Below, piece after piece: positions 18,120 to 28,050 of a DNA stretch of 64,000 nucleotides. Source of the DNA: Geobacter sp. (lineage in GTDB: Bacteria; Desulfobacterota; Desulfuromonadia; Geobacterales; DSM-12255); NCBI GenBank assembly GCA_009886125.1, contig VFJK01000045.1, positions 61,039 to 125,038 on the forward strand, read 5' to 3'. The notes beneath the pieces were generated by a model, which was not told the origin of the DNA, did not search any database, and saw only the letters and a program-made list of their open reading frames with translations. Each line of letters opens with the position of its first letter. The stretch's first letter is position 1. A program made the position numbers and the translations under genes.

Positions 18120-19319
18120 TTACCTGCGCAGGATCAGGACCCGGTCCAGGATCTCCCCGGCAACGGTCTCCTTCGTCAGCAGAGGAAGCTCCTCACTCCT
18201 GCCGTCCCGATAGATGAACCGTACGATGTTGGTCTCGACATTAAAGCCGGCCCCTTCTGCAGATACATCATTGGCAACAATCATATCAAGGTTTTTTGCT
18301 TCCAGTTTTGCCGCAGCATTCTTGAGCAGGTTCTCAGTCTCGGCGGCAAAGCCGACCAGAGTCTGACCGGATCGCTTCATCTTGCCGAGTTCTGCCAGGA
18401 TGTCACAGTTCTTAACCAGCTCTACGCTCTCCTCCCCGCAATGTTTCTTGATTTTCTGAACTTCCCGGTGAGCCGGTCTGTAGTCGGCAACCGCCGCTGC
18501 CTTGATTATCACATCGAACTTTCCGGCAATAGTGATCACCGCGCTGCGCATCTCTTCCGCACTGACGGCATTGACCAGCTCCACCCCTGAAGGCGGGCCT
18601 AAGGATACAGGGCCGCTCACCAGAGTGACCTCTGCGCCGCGAGCTCGTGCGGCACGGGCTATGGCATACCCCATCCTGCCCGACGAGTGGTTTGATATGT
18701 ACCTGACAGGATCGATCTCTTCACGGGTCGGTCCGGCAGTCACAAGGATCTTCAATCCTTTAAGATCTTTCAGGGAGAGAGCGGATCGAGCCTCATCCAG
18801 AATGAGGGCAGGCTCCAGCATCTTCCCTTTCCCTTCCCAGCCGCAGGCAAGATACCCTGAGACCGGATCGGCAAACAGGTAGCCATGCCGCCGCAGTTTC
18901 TCCTCGTTCTCCCGGTAGATAAGGTTTTCATGCATGTTCACGTTCATTGCCGGAGCTATCAGGACCGGCGCTTTTGTAGCCATGACCGTTGTTGTCAGGA
19001 GGTCGTCGGCAATGCCGTTTGCCAGCTTGCCGATGAAGTTCGCTGTTGCAGGAGCGATGATAAAGAGGTCGGCACGGTCGGCCAGTGAAATATGACCGAT
19101 CTCCTGCTCGGTGACCAGATTGAATATCCCGGTATGGACCGGATTCCCGGAGAGTGTCTGGAAGGTCAGCGGGGTTACGAACTCGGTGGCAGAACTGGTC
19201 ATTATTACGTGTACAGATGCCCCGGACTTCACCAGCAGCCGGAGCAGCTCAACTGCCTTGTATGCTGCAATGCCCCCGGTTACCCCCAGGACGATCGTTT
19301 TTCCGTTCAGCATGCTCAT
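18120..19319 (-). CDS. coaBC: phosphopantothenoylcysteine decarboxylase / phosphopantothenate-cysteine ligase
   Basis: LGVTGGIAAYKAVELLRLLVKSGA; PAMNVNMHEN; TAGPTREEIDPVRYISNHSSGRMG. Confidence 0.96.
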   Translation of the reverse strand: MSMLNGKTIVLGVTGGIAAYKAVELLRLLVKSGASVHVIMTSSATEFVTPLTFQTLSGNPVHTGIFNLVTEQEIGHISLADRADLFIIAPATANFIGKLANGIADDLLTTTVMATKAPVLIAPAMNVNMHENLIYRENEEKLRRHGYLFADPVSGYLACGWEGKGKMLEPALILDEARSALSLKDLKGLKILVTAGPTREEIDPVRYISNHSSGRMGYAIARAARARGAEVTLVSGPVSLGPPSGVELVNAVSAEEMRSAVITIAGKFDVIIKAAAVADYRPAHREVQKIKKHCGEESVELVKNCDILAELGKMKRSGQTLVGFAAETENLLKNAAAKLEAKNLDMIVANDVSAEGAGFNVETNIVRFIYRDGRSEELPLLTKETVAGEILDRVLILRR

Positions 19320-20032
19320 CCTCCCAGATACGGGTTGAACTTCTTTTCGTGGCCTATGGTTGTCGACGGGCCATGTCCGGGGAAGACCCGTGTTCCGTCT
19401 GAAAGGACAAGGAGTTTTGAACGGATCGCGTTGACCAGCTGCGCCTGAGATCCTCCGGGCAGGTCGGTTCTGCCGATTGACTCGGCGAAAAGGGAGTCCC
19501 CGCTTATCAGTATTCCTTCTTTTTCAAGATAGAAGCAGCTGCCACCGGGTGAATGGCCCGGGATATGAATGACCTTTGCGGCATGCCCGCCGAAGCGGAT
19601 GATGTCGCCTTCGGCAAGGTAGGAAGAGGGCTGAGGAGAGTCTTCCGCCTTAAGCCCGTACATTTTTGCGGAGATCGATGCCCGCGAAAGGAACGCTTCA
19701 TCTTCTTTGTTGATCAGGAGTTTTGCACCGGTCGCTTCAGCCACCATACGGTTCCCGCCGATATGATCGAAGTGCCCGTGGGTATTGAGAATATGTAGGA
19801 CCTTTACCCCGTTCGCCTTGATCACAGATAAGATATTCCCGGGGTCTGCACCGGGGTCGATCACGATCCCTTCTTTCGTTTCACTGTCAGCAAGCAGGTA
19901 GCAGTTGACCCCCAGCTCACCCACGACTATCGTTTCGAAAATCATAGTACTCCTTTTTGCCTCAGTTTTACTGCAGCCGGTGAGAGCTGCACAGAGGATC
20001 ATCAACAGTATGGCCCATCCAGTCAACCTCAT
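19316..20032 (-). CDS. MBL-fold metallohydrolase (glyoxalase II-like); likely cytosolic start near 19945
   Basis: NTHGHFDHIGG; IPGHSPGGSCFY; GDSLFAESIGRTDLPGG; PGHGPSTTIGHE; internal ATG preceded by aaaaaggagtact. Confidence 0.9.
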   Translation of the reverse strand: MRLTGWAILLMILCAALTGCSKTEAKRSTMIFETIVVGELGVNCYLLADSETKEGIVIDPGADPGNILSVIKANGVKVLHILNTHGHFDHIGGNRMVAEATGAKLLINKEDEAFLSRASISAKMYGLKAEDSPQPSSYLAEGDIIRFGGHAAKVIHIPGHSPGGSCFYLEKEGILISGDSLFAESIGRTDLPGGSQAQLVNAIRSKLLVLSDGTRVFPGHGPSTTIGHEKKFNPYLGG

Positions 20033-20033
20033 T

Positions 20034-21209
20034 TCAGAAGAGATCCAGATTCCCGGTCTTTGACGGCTCTGCCTTCAGTTTTTCGAACGGACTGTTGTGA
20101 AAACTTTTTCTCTCCGGAGCTGTCTCCCCTGCAGGTTTTAACTTCGGCTGCTCCGGGAGGGGCTGAAGGCAGGTTTCAGCCGGCATCTCTTCAGGCAGGC
20201 ACTCTTCACTCCTGTCAATGTAGAAGTAGCGGTCATAGAGGCGGTGATAGGATGTCCAGTTGCCCTGCAGTTCACCCTCTTTTCTGATATGGGTCCGTAT
20301 CCCGTTGATCTTAGAGTCGAGATCGTCAAGATAGTTCAAAATTGTTGCCTCTATAGTCTTCGGGCGCTTTGGCGAGCCGAATTCGTACTGTCCGTGATGC
20401 GAGAGTATGAGGTGTTTGATCTGCATGGCAAGCTCCGTCGGAAAGCCGGGGATAAGGCATGTCCGTTCATGGATCATCTCCACTCCGATGGTGATGTGAC
20501 CGATCAGTTTCCCTTCGTCACTGTAGTCGAATGCTCTGGTGAACAACATCTCCCGGACTTTGCCGACATCATGAAGGAGTGCACCGGTAATCAGCAGGTC
20601 ACGGTTGAGGCCATTGTAGAGGGGCACTATGGCATCCACGAGTGACGCGACTGCCAGGGAGTGCTCCAGGAGTCCTCCCAGATAGACATGGTGCATCCCT
20701 TTAGCTGCCGGAGCAATCCTGTAAAGTGCAATCAGCTCCGGGTCCATGAAAAAACCGTCTAACAGCTCTTTCAGCCATCTGTTTGAAACTGTTGCGATGA
20801 GTGTCGCAAGTTCATCCTGCATGATGTTGATATCCCGTTCAGTCTCAGGAAGGAAATTCCCCAGATCCACATCCTCTTCAGGCATTTTCCGGAGTTCTGA
20901 GATGACGAGTTGCATTTTTCCGAGATAGGTCGAGGCCTTTGCAGTGACTTCAAGGAAATCGTTCTTCTCGAATCGGGCAGAGACCTCTTCAATGTTGTCC
21001 CAGACCTTGGCGTCAATATCTCCGCTTTTATCCATGAGGCGTATGGTAAGATAGGGCTTACCGTTTTTAGCCATTGCAGTGATCTTCTCTTTTACAAGGA
21101 AAACCTCTTTGATCTGATCCCGGTCCTTTATATTCTTAACGAAAAGTTTGAGCACTAGCTGAGACCCCTGTAATTCGATTTTATTTTGTATGATACGTGC
21201 TTCCTGCAT
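20034..21209 (-). CDS. OB-fold/HD-domain 3'-5' exoribonuclease YhaM-like
   Basis: ITAMAKNGKPYLTIRLMDKSGDIDAKVWD; GLLEHSLAVA; GALLHDVGKVREM; LILSHHGQYEFGSPK. Confidence 0.85.
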   Translation of the reverse strand: MQEARIIQNKIELQGSQLVLKLFVKNIKDRDQIKEVFLVKEKITAMAKNGKPYLTIRLMDKSGDIDAKVWDNIEEVSARFEKNDFLEVTAKASTYLGKMQLVISELRKMPEEDVDLGNFLPETERDINIMQDELATLIATVSNRWLKELLDGFFMDPELIALYRIAPAAKGMHHVYLGGLLEHSLAVASLVDAIVPLYNGLNRDLLITGALLHDVGKVREMLFTRAFDYSDEGKLIGHITIGVEMIHERTCLIPGFPTELAMQIKHLILSHHGQYEFGSPKRPKTIEATILNYLDDLDSKINGIRTHIRKEGELQGNWTSYHRLYDRYFYIDRSEECLPEEMPAETCLQPLPEQPKLKPAGETAPERKSFHNSPFEKLKAEPSKTGNLDLF

Positions 21210-21239
21210 TTCCGGTCAATTATGGCAGATATCCTCGCG

Positions 21240-22889
21240 TCAGAACAGCCCCTTTGCAACTGCATCGGCAACCCGTATCCCGTCCAGTGCCGAGCTCATT
21301 ATCCCGCCGGCATAGCCGGCTCCTTCTCCGAACGGGAAAAGCCCTTTCACGGACGGGGACTGAAAGTCATCCCCCCGGATGATTCTGAGAGGAGCCGATG
21401 TACGGCTCTCCACGCCTATAAGGGTCGCTTCGGATGTTATGAATCCCCGCATCTTTCGATCAAATTCCGCGATGCCGTCTTTTAAGGTGGTTGTGATGAA
21501 GGCAGGGAAGAGCCCGGACAGCTCTGCTTCAACTATGCCCGGCCGGTAAGTGGATGCCAGCGTGCCTCCCCGATCTTTTCCCAGAAACGAGGTGATCTTC
21601 TGTGCCGGAGCATTATAACCCCCTCCTCCAAGCTTGTAGGCAGCAGTTTCAAGAGCCCTTTGAAAACTGATCCCGGCCAGAGGTGAATCGCTTTCGAAAT
21701 CATCAGTCCTGACAGTGGCGACAAGGGCGCTGTTTGCCCATCCACTCCCGCGTCGTAATTCGCTCATTCCGTTCGTCACCACACCGCCGGCCTCTGAAGA
21801 TCCGGCTATTACCTCTCCTCCCGGACACATGCAGAATGAGTAGGCCGAACGGCCGCTGTTCGTATCATTCCAGGTAAGAGCATAATCAGCAGGAGGAAGG
21901 CGCGGATCTGAAGATTTCCCGTACTGGATCATATTTATCAGTTCCTGCGGATGCTCGACTCTGAGGCCGACGGCAAACGGTTTCTGCTCCATCAGGATAC
22001 CATTCGATGAGAGCATCCGGTAGGTATCTCTGGCGCTGTGTCCCGGTGCGAGAAGCAGGCGATCGCAAGGCTCTTCAAGAAGATCGTTGATCACTACCGA
22101 CCTGATACCCCTGTCGATGGTGTTGAAACCGGTAAGTTTTGAAGCGAAGCGGATATCAGCCCCGGAATTCTGCAGGAATCTGCGGATATTCAGGAGGACG
22201 AGCCTCAACCTGTCCGTTCCTATATGAGGTTTTGCAAGCCACCCTGTTTCCGGAGGGGCGCCAAACTCTACGAGTCTCTTTAATACATATCCGGTATTCG
22301 GGTCGCGGACTCTTGTCGTCAATTTCCCGTCCGAAAATGTGCCCGCTCCACCTTCGCCGAACTGGACGTTGCTCTCTTCATCAAGCTCTCCGTTTGCCCA
22401 GAACCTCTCGACATGACGGACCCGCTCTTCAACCGGACTGCCTCTCTCCAGGATCACCGGTTCAATCCCGTAGTCGCACAGTCTTAAGGCTGCAAAGATA
22501 CCGGCCGGCCCGCTTCCAACGATCACTATCCTGGCCGGGGTTTTGATCTGCCTGACTGCTGGTGCTGACACTGCCTCCGTGATCAGTAGGTCGGGTTCTC
22601 CGGAGAATCTGTTCAGGAAATCCTCAGGGTCTGCAGTAGAGAACTCTACCGTGTAAACGTATCTGATCCGTGGTTTCTTGCGGGCATCGATCCCTTTACG
22701 GATTATCCTGAAGTCTGATAAATCATCTTTGCTGAGAGAAAACCGTTCGGCAACACGAAGCTGGAGAGTAGATTCATCCTCATCAACAAAGAGGCTGTTG
22801 TTCCGGAGAAGAAAACGGGTTTTATCATGCAGCACGGCAGGAGCCTTCGTGGATTCTCTGCAGAAGCTGTTCGACAAGAATAACGACAT
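21240..22889 (-). CDS. NAD(P)/FAD-dependent dehydrogenase (start uncertain; overlaps upstream receiver gene)
   Basis: IVIVGSGPAGIFAALRLCDYGIEPVILERG; NVQFGEGGAGTFSDGKLTTR; LFPFGEGAGYAGGIMSSALDGI. Confidence 0.88.
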   Translation of the reverse strand: MSLFLSNSFCRESTKAPAVLHDKTRFLLRNNSLFVDEDESTLQLRVAERFSLSKDDLSDFRIIRKGIDARKKPRIRYVYTVEFSTADPEDFLNRFSGEPDLLITEAVSAPAVRQIKTPARIVIVGSGPAGIFAALRLCDYGIEPVILERGSPVEERVRHVERFWANGELDEESNVQFGEGGAGTFSDGKLTTRVRDPNTGYVLKRLVEFGAPPETGWLAKPHIGTDRLRLVLLNIRRFLQNSGADIRFASKLTGFNTIDRGIRSVVINDLLEEPCDRLLLAPGHSARDTYRMLSSNGILMEQKPFAVGLRVEHPQELINMIQYGKSSDPRLPPADYALTWNDTNSGRSAYSFCMCPGGEVIAGSSEAGGVVTNGMSELRRGSGWANSALVATVRTDDFESDSPLAGISFQRALETAAYKLGGGGYNAPAQKITSFLGKDRGGTLASTYRPGIVEAELSGLFPAFITTTLKDGIAEFDRKMRGFITSEATLIGVESRTSAPLRIIRGDDFQSPSVKGLFPFGEGAGYAGGIMSSALDGIRVADAVAKGLF

Positions 22890-23250
22890 TCAGAGGGTGA
22901 GTAGACTTGGGGATATGAATCCGTGCGCCCATTTCCGGAGATTCAAGCATCCGGGGCGGCCCCTTGAACATGGAGGTAAGCAGAGCGATTATCGGCTCTT
23001 TTTCGCCAGAGACCTTGCGAATGGTCATACAGGTGCTCACCCCTCCCATGCCTGGCATGATCAGATCGCAGATGACCACCTCAGGGTGTTGGTCCATGAA
23101 GGTCTTAACTCCCTCGTTTCCATCAGCTGCAGTAATTACTGTAAAGCCGCTGCTTGAGAAAGCTTCCGAGAGCACTTTCAGAAAGAATGCATCATCATCT
23201 ATGAGAAGAATTGTTGTGGAGGCGAGACTCATCAAACCCTCGATCGGCAT
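22825..23250 (-). CDS. response regulator receiver protein
   Basis: ILLIDDDAFFLKVLSEAF; VICDLIMPGMGG. Confidence 0.85.
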   Translation of the reverse strand: MPIEGLMSLASTTILLIDDDAFFLKVLSEAFSSSGFTVITAADGNEGVKTFMDQHPEVVICDLIMPGMGGVSTCMTIRKVSGEKEPIIALLTSMFKGPPRMLESPEMGARIHIPKSTHPLNVVILVEQLLQRIHEGSCRAA

Positions 23251-23338
23251 TTTCGGAGATAGAAACAGTAATACTATCCAATTTACGAGGAAAATGAAAG
23301 AGCCGCGTTCGTTAAGGTGATGTTTTTACGAATACTCT

Positions 23339-24535
23339 TCAATGAGGGATGGTATCAGCACGGGGCAGTCGGACCAGGAATGTTGTCCCGTTATGGTCAG
23401 AGTGAAGGACCTCGATCTTTCCTCCGTAGTTTTTAACGATCCTGAGTACTACAGAGAGCCCCATACCTGTTCCCATGCTCTTTGTTGTGAAGAACGGGTC
23501 GAAGATGTTCGGCAGGTTTTCTTCCAGTATGCCTCTGCCGCTGTCACGCACAAGTATTTCCATATCCTCCCGGTTGTTCGTCAGCCTGACGTTCAGTTCG
23601 CCGCCATCAGGCATCTCGTGGATCGCATTGAGGAAAAGGTTGGTGAATATCTGTTCGAGTTCTGACGGGTCAGCTTTAAGCATTGGCGTGCTGCCTTCGC
23701 TGGTGAATGTTACCGCAATCTTCTTTGCAATGGTCTGTGGCAGGAACTCTTCAAGTGCTTCACGTATCAGAGTCTCAATATTGACTTCGGAAAGTTCAAA
23801 TCGTGGTCTTTTTGCAGTATCAAGCAGTTTCCGTAGTGTTGCATCGACCCGGTCGACCTCTTTCAGGATCTTTTCTACATACTCGACTTTTTCATTGTCA
23901 TCAAGGCCTTCCTTTATCAACTGGACAAAGAGCGAAATAGAGTTAAGCGGGTTCCGTATCTCATGCGCCATCCCGGCAGCCAGATAACCCAGAGTTGCCA
24001 ATTTCTGGGACTGTACGACCTCTGCGTGCGCCCTTTTCAAGGCTTCGGACTCTTCCTCGATCCTCTTTTCCAACTCCTGATTCCAGGCTTTAATCTCATA
24101 GAGCAACTCTTCTCTTTCAGCGATAAGTTCCCGGTTTCTCAGCTCTACGGCTCTGATCTTTAGTACGCTCTCCAGTCTTTCGACAAGATTCTGATTGCTG
24201 AACGGTTTGAGGATGTAGTCAGAGGCGCCTGCTTTCATCAGCTCTACGGCAATTTCTTCGTTCCCCTTGCCGGTGAACATTATTACGTAGGTGTCAGGGT
24301 ACTCTGCCCTGATTTTTTTCAGGGTCTCAAGTCCGTCAATTTGAGGCATCATGTAGTCCAGAAGGACCAGGGAAGGGTTGAGGGAGTCGACAAGTTTGAG
24401 GCCGGTCAGTGCATTGCTGGCCTTGGCAACAGTGTACCCTCTATTGCTGAGGATTATTGAAACCAGGTTAAGGATGCTCTCTTCGTCATCGATGACAAGA
24501 ATAGTGGTATGAGCGCGGTTGATCTTATTCGGCAT
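23339..24535 (-). CDS. receiver-histidine kinase
   Basis: VIDDEESILNLV...LLDYMMPQIDG; HisKA GMAHEIRNPLNSISLFVQ; HATPase DSGRGILEENLPNIFDPFFTTKSMGTGMGLSVV. Confidence 0.92.
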   Translation of the reverse strand: MPNKINRAHTTILVIDDEESILNLVSIILSNRGYTVAKASNALTGLKLVDSLNPSLVLLDYMMPQIDGLETLKKIRAEYPDTYVIMFTGKGNEEIAVELMKAGASDYILKPFSNQNLVERLESVLKIRAVELRNRELIAEREELLYEIKAWNQELEKRIEEESEALKRAHAEVVQSQKLATLGYLAAGMAHEIRNPLNSISLFVQLIKEGLDDNEKVEYVEKILKEVDRVDATLRKLLDTAKRPRFELSEVNIETLIREALEEFLPQTIAKKIAVTFTSEGSTPMLKADPSELEQIFTNLFLNAIHEMPDGGELNVRLTNNREDMEILVRDSGRGILEENLPNIFDPFFTTKSMGTGMGLSVVLRIVKNYGGKIEVLHSDHNGTTFLVRLPRADTIPH

Positions 24536-24622
24536 ATTCACCAATAAAAAAATGGGGAGCAGATAAACTGCTACCCGGAGAGTGTGCTGCAAAAAAAGGA
24601 TTCATCATCTCAAACAGAGGTG

Positions 24623-25066
24623 TTATTGAAGGCGGACCGTCATTACCGGGCATTGAGCGTATCTGACTACCCGTTCCGCGGTGCTGCCGAAGAGCAGATG
24701 ATCCATCCCTTTTCGTCCGTGGGTTCCCATGACAATAAGGTCTGCTCCGCTTTCATCGGCTTTTTTCACGATCTCATCAGCGGGAACCCCTGAAATGACG
24801 CTCTGCTCGAAATTCTCAAAATTGTTTAAATGATTGCTACAAAAGCTGTCCATCATTTTCCGGGCTCCATCTGCGATCTCCTTTTCAAGATTTTCAAAAG
24901 AGATGTGCGGGACATAGAACCCACGAAGATCTACCGGTTCATTGATTACATGGATCAGTACAAGTCTGGCAGTAAACTTCCGTGCCAGGGAGAGTGCGTA
25001 ATCGAAAGCGTTGTCCGATCCTTCGGAAAAATCGTTTGCAAATAAAATCGTGGAGAACTTTTTCAT
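24623..25066 (-). CDS. universal stress protein
   Basis: ILFANDFSEGSDNAFDYAL; DLIVMGTHGRKGMDHLLFGSTAERVVRYAQCPVMTVR. Confidence 0.95.
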   Translation of the reverse strand: MKKFSTILFANDFSEGSDNAFDYALSLARKFTARLVLIHVINEPVDLRGFYVPHISFENLEKEIADGARKMMDSFCSNHLNNFENFEQSVISGVPADEIVKKADESGADLIVMGTHGRKGMDHLLFGSTAERVVRYAQCPVMTVRLQ

Positions 25067-25067
25067 G

Positions 25068-25457
25068 CTACCCCCCGTTCGGATTACTGGATGAAAAGAT
25101 CTTCCCCATTATGGATTTCAGCTCTTCGATCTTTACCGGCTTGTTTATGTACTCGAATGCGCCGAGATTTATCGCTTCGATATAGGATTCGACCCCTCCG
25201 TAGGCGGTGATCATAATTACATTGCTGCCCGGAAAGGATTTGTTGACTTCACGCAGGAACGTTATCCCGTCCATCTCCGGCATGTTGATATCGGTAACGA
25301 TAAGGTTTACATCATGTTCGCGCAGATGATTCAAAGCCTCAAAACCGTTTGAAACCGTATCTACAATATAGCCCTCTCGTGACAGAAGCCTTGAGAGGGC
25401 CAGTCTGGTGTTTTCTTCATCGTCTACAAGCAGTATCCGTTTTGCATCGTTTAACAA
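25068..25457 (-). CDS. response regulator receiver protein
   Basis: ILLVDDEENTRLALSRLL; LIVTDINMPEMDG; GAFEYINKPV. Confidence 0.92.
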   Translation of the reverse strand: MLNDAKRILLVDDEENTRLALSRLLSREGYIVDTVSNGFEALNHLREHDVNLIVTDINMPEMDGITFLREVNKSFPGSNVIMITAYGGVESYIEAINLGAFEYINKPVKIEELKSIMGKIFSSSNPNGG

Positions 25458-25516
25458 TGGCTACTCCATGAAATCTATTGTAGTGAAACTTTATCATGGA
25501 GTAGTCGACTGTCAAG

Positions 25517-26236
25517 TCAACGCGATTTTGAAAGTTTAAGGCGGAGCTTTACTGCTGTCAGGATCAGATTTGCAATTATGGAAACATAATATATCTCGTC
25601 TTCAGAAAAGTTTTTGATCGAGGTCGTGTTCAGATTAATGACCCCGTAGATATCCTGTTTGTCGGCTATAGGACAGGAGAGCATCGCATTGTACTTCTCT
25701 TCCTGAAGCTGTGAGAAAATCTTGTATCTTGGATCCTGTGATGCACTGTTCAGGGATATATGTTCACCGGTCTTTGCAACGGTTCCTGTTATCCCTTCAC
25801 CGAGCTTGATCCTGATTTTACCGACGAACTGAGCATCAAACCCGTGAGTCGCAGCAAGTACGAGCTCTTCACCTTCCAGCAGGTATATGCTGCAGACACT
25901 TATCTTCAGCTGGGTGGCAACCTTTTCTGCAAGCTGCTGCAGGGTCTGAGGGAGGTCATAGTCAGAAGAGACCAGCATGCTGATCTCTTCGAGAGATATG
26001 ATCTCAAGATGCTCACGGTTGGCCTTCTGCATTGTAAGGACCATCTTCCCCTTTTCGCTCTCTATGAAAGGTGTGAAGCTTGCCTTCTGGCAGAAAGGGT
26101 TTACGGTTTTTACTTTCTCCATGACTGTCTTGTAGTCAGAAAAGCCGCAACTGCACGTCAGTTTAACGCGGTAGTTGTCCACTCTTTGACTCTGCATTAC
26201 CCTCCCGCATTTGCGACAGCGTGCTGCTACCTGCAT
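25517..26236 (-). CDS. GAF domain protein with N-terminal zinc-ribbon-like Cys motif
   Basis: CRKCGRVMQ...CSCG; GAF fold with SVCSIYLLEGEELVLAATHG...LGEGITGTVAKTGE. Confidence 0.8.
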   Translation of the reverse strand: MQVAARCRKCGRVMQSQRVDNYRVKLTCSCGFSDYKTVMEKVKTVNPFCQKASFTPFIESEKGKMVLTMQKANREHLEIISLEEISMLVSSDYDLPQTLQQLAEKVATQLKISVCSIYLLEGEELVLAATHGFDAQFVGKIRIKLGEGITGTVAKTGEHISLNSASQDPRYKIFSQLQEEKYNAMLSCPIADKQDIYGVINLNTTSIKNFSEDEIYYVSIIANLILTAVKLRLKLSKSR

Positions 26237-26275
26237 ATGATGAGACTCCTTTATCTGGGGATATAGAATCAGCTG

Positions 26276-27127
26276 CTACTCTTTACGAACGCCATCACCG
26301 TTTATGAGCAGATGTGCAGGTTTTCCTTGTTCACCAAACGGTTTCATGGGGACTCCGTTCAACTCTCCCTCAACTGAAGCGGCATTTTCGGTATCCAGAA
26401 GGAAAGTTTTATCTGCTTTCCACTCCACAAGGTCTCCGGCAACAAGATCATACTCCTGTGAGACCGCGCCGTCTATAGTGATATGGATCCTGCCGTCTCG
26501 CACAGCTTTCAGTCGCAGAACGATTCCGTCTGCCACAGGAGCTTCTCCGTTTTTGACTGCAGGCGTCACAATTGAACTTTTTACCGAAGTCATTTCCGGA
26601 GCAGCTTTTTGACTTTCTTCAGCGGGGAGCGGGAGTTTCATGGCGGATGAGGCAGGGTTTTCAGGTGAAATCGTAGTCATTGAAGGGGAGAATATGAATA
26701 GCGCTGCTGCACTGCATAAAATGAGGAGCAGAATAAACAGTCTGTTTCGTCTCGGTGAAGGCGGGCTTTCAATGACCCGGAGTGTACTTTTTACATCAGG
26801 TTCGAGCTTTGGTTCTGGTATATCTTTTATGGATGTCGGATTACGTTCAAGGATCAGCATGGCTTCGTCCGGCGAGAGACCAAGATGGGTAGCGTAGAGA
26901 CGAATGAACGCTCGCGTGTATGCCGGGCTTGGAAGCTTTGTGAGGATCCCCTCCTCTATCGCTTCAAGGTAGACTTTTCCTATCCGTGTTACCTGAGAGA
27001 TGTCATGCAGGCTCTCCCCCCGCTCCTCCCTGGCAGCCTTCAGCCATGAACCTACAGCTTTGATGCTACTGTTTTCAGGCTGGGTCCCGGCTTGTCGGGG
27101 CTCTTTGTCGTTCTCTGCGGCCATCAT
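26276..27127 (-). CDS. RodZ-like HTH/DUF4115 membrane protein
   Basis: GSWLKAAREERGESLHDISQVTRIGKVYLEAIEEG; central TM; C-term DUF4115-like VRDGRIHITIDG. Confidence 0.82.
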   Translation of the reverse strand: MMAAENDKEPRQAGTQPENSSIKAVGSWLKAAREERGESLHDISQVTRIGKVYLEAIEEGILTKLPSPAYTRAFIRLYATHLGLSPDEAMLILERNPTSIKDIPEPKLEPDVKSTLRVIESPPSPRRNRLFILLLILCSAAALFIFSPSMTTISPENPASSAMKLPLPAEESQKAAPEMTSVKSSIVTPAVKNGEAPVADGIVLRLKAVRDGRIHITIDGAVSQEYDLVAGDLVEWKADKTFLLDTENAASVEGELNGVPMKPFGEQGKPAHLLINGDGVRKE

Positions 27128-27876
27128 TTCAGTAGATCGAGATATTCCCGGGAGAGATTTGCCATTTCAGAGTCCGGAGCGATTCTTACGACTTCCCTGA
27201 AGTGCTTGGCTGCCGTTTTCTTGTCACCCTTCCTCATGACTGCTTGCGCAAGGTTGTAATGAGCAAGTATATAGTCCGGATAAAGCTCTATCCCCTTACG
27301 GTATTCAGAGATAGCAAGGTCGATCTTATCGGTGGCATAGTAGACTCTGCCGATGTAGACCCGTATCCTTGGGTCCATCGGGGCGGCGGATGCGAGGGGC
27401 CGCAAAGTTGCCAGGGCCAGTTTGAAATCCCCCTTGCCGTAGTAGCCGAGGGAGAGGTTGATCCCTGCATCTGTCTGGTTCTGGTAAAATATATCCTCGG
27501 TAACAAGTTTAAGCTGATAGATGGCATCATCCCATTTTTTCATCTCAAGATAAGTGACAGCGAGATTGTTTCTGGCTCCAGAGTAATCAGGTTTGAGCGC
27601 GATCGCTTTCAGGTACTTCTTCTCCGAGATCTCCAGTTTGTTCTTTTTGAAGTAGACAAGCCCAAGATAGTTTTGCAGCTCGTAGTTGTCAGGGTCGATT
27701 TTCTCAGCTTCCGTGAATTCTATGAGTGCTCCGGTGACATTGTTCTCGCCCAGGTAGGACTGGCCCATCTGGAAATGGTATGAAGCCTGTTTCCTGGAAG
27801 CAGTCCCGAGAGCGCAACCTGCAATCAAGGTAGCGCCTGCAAGGCACAGGACAAATCGTAGAAGATGCTCTTTCAC
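27124..27876 (-). CDS. TPR lipoprotein, PilF/PilW-like
   Basis: Lipobox LIAGC; repeated TPR units; stop overlaps downstream rodZ-like start. Confidence 0.8.
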   Translation of the reverse strand: MKEHLLRFVLCLAGATLIAGCALGTASRKQASYHFQMGQSYLGENNVTGALIEFTEAEKIDPDNYELQNYLGLVYFKKNKLEISEKKYLKAIALKPDYSGARNNLAVTYLEMKKWDDAIYQLKLVTEDIFYQNQTDAGINLSLGYYGKGDFKLALATLRPLASAAPMDPRIRVYIGRVYYATDKIDLAISEYRKGIELYPDYILAHYNLAQAVMRKGDKKTAAKHFREVVRIAPDSEMANLSREYLDLLK

Positions 27877-28050
27877 TTTTTCCCCTTTTCCGTAGTCGGA
27901 AACAGTCAGAATGCAATTACAGAAGAGAATAACCTAACGGATAAGTAACAGAATATCGATAACTTGTCAATCAGAGTGCCCTGCAGTGATCTCGTTTTGC
28001 TTGAAGGCTGCTTCGGTTTGCCTTAATATGGACAACTTCAGGGGAGAGAC

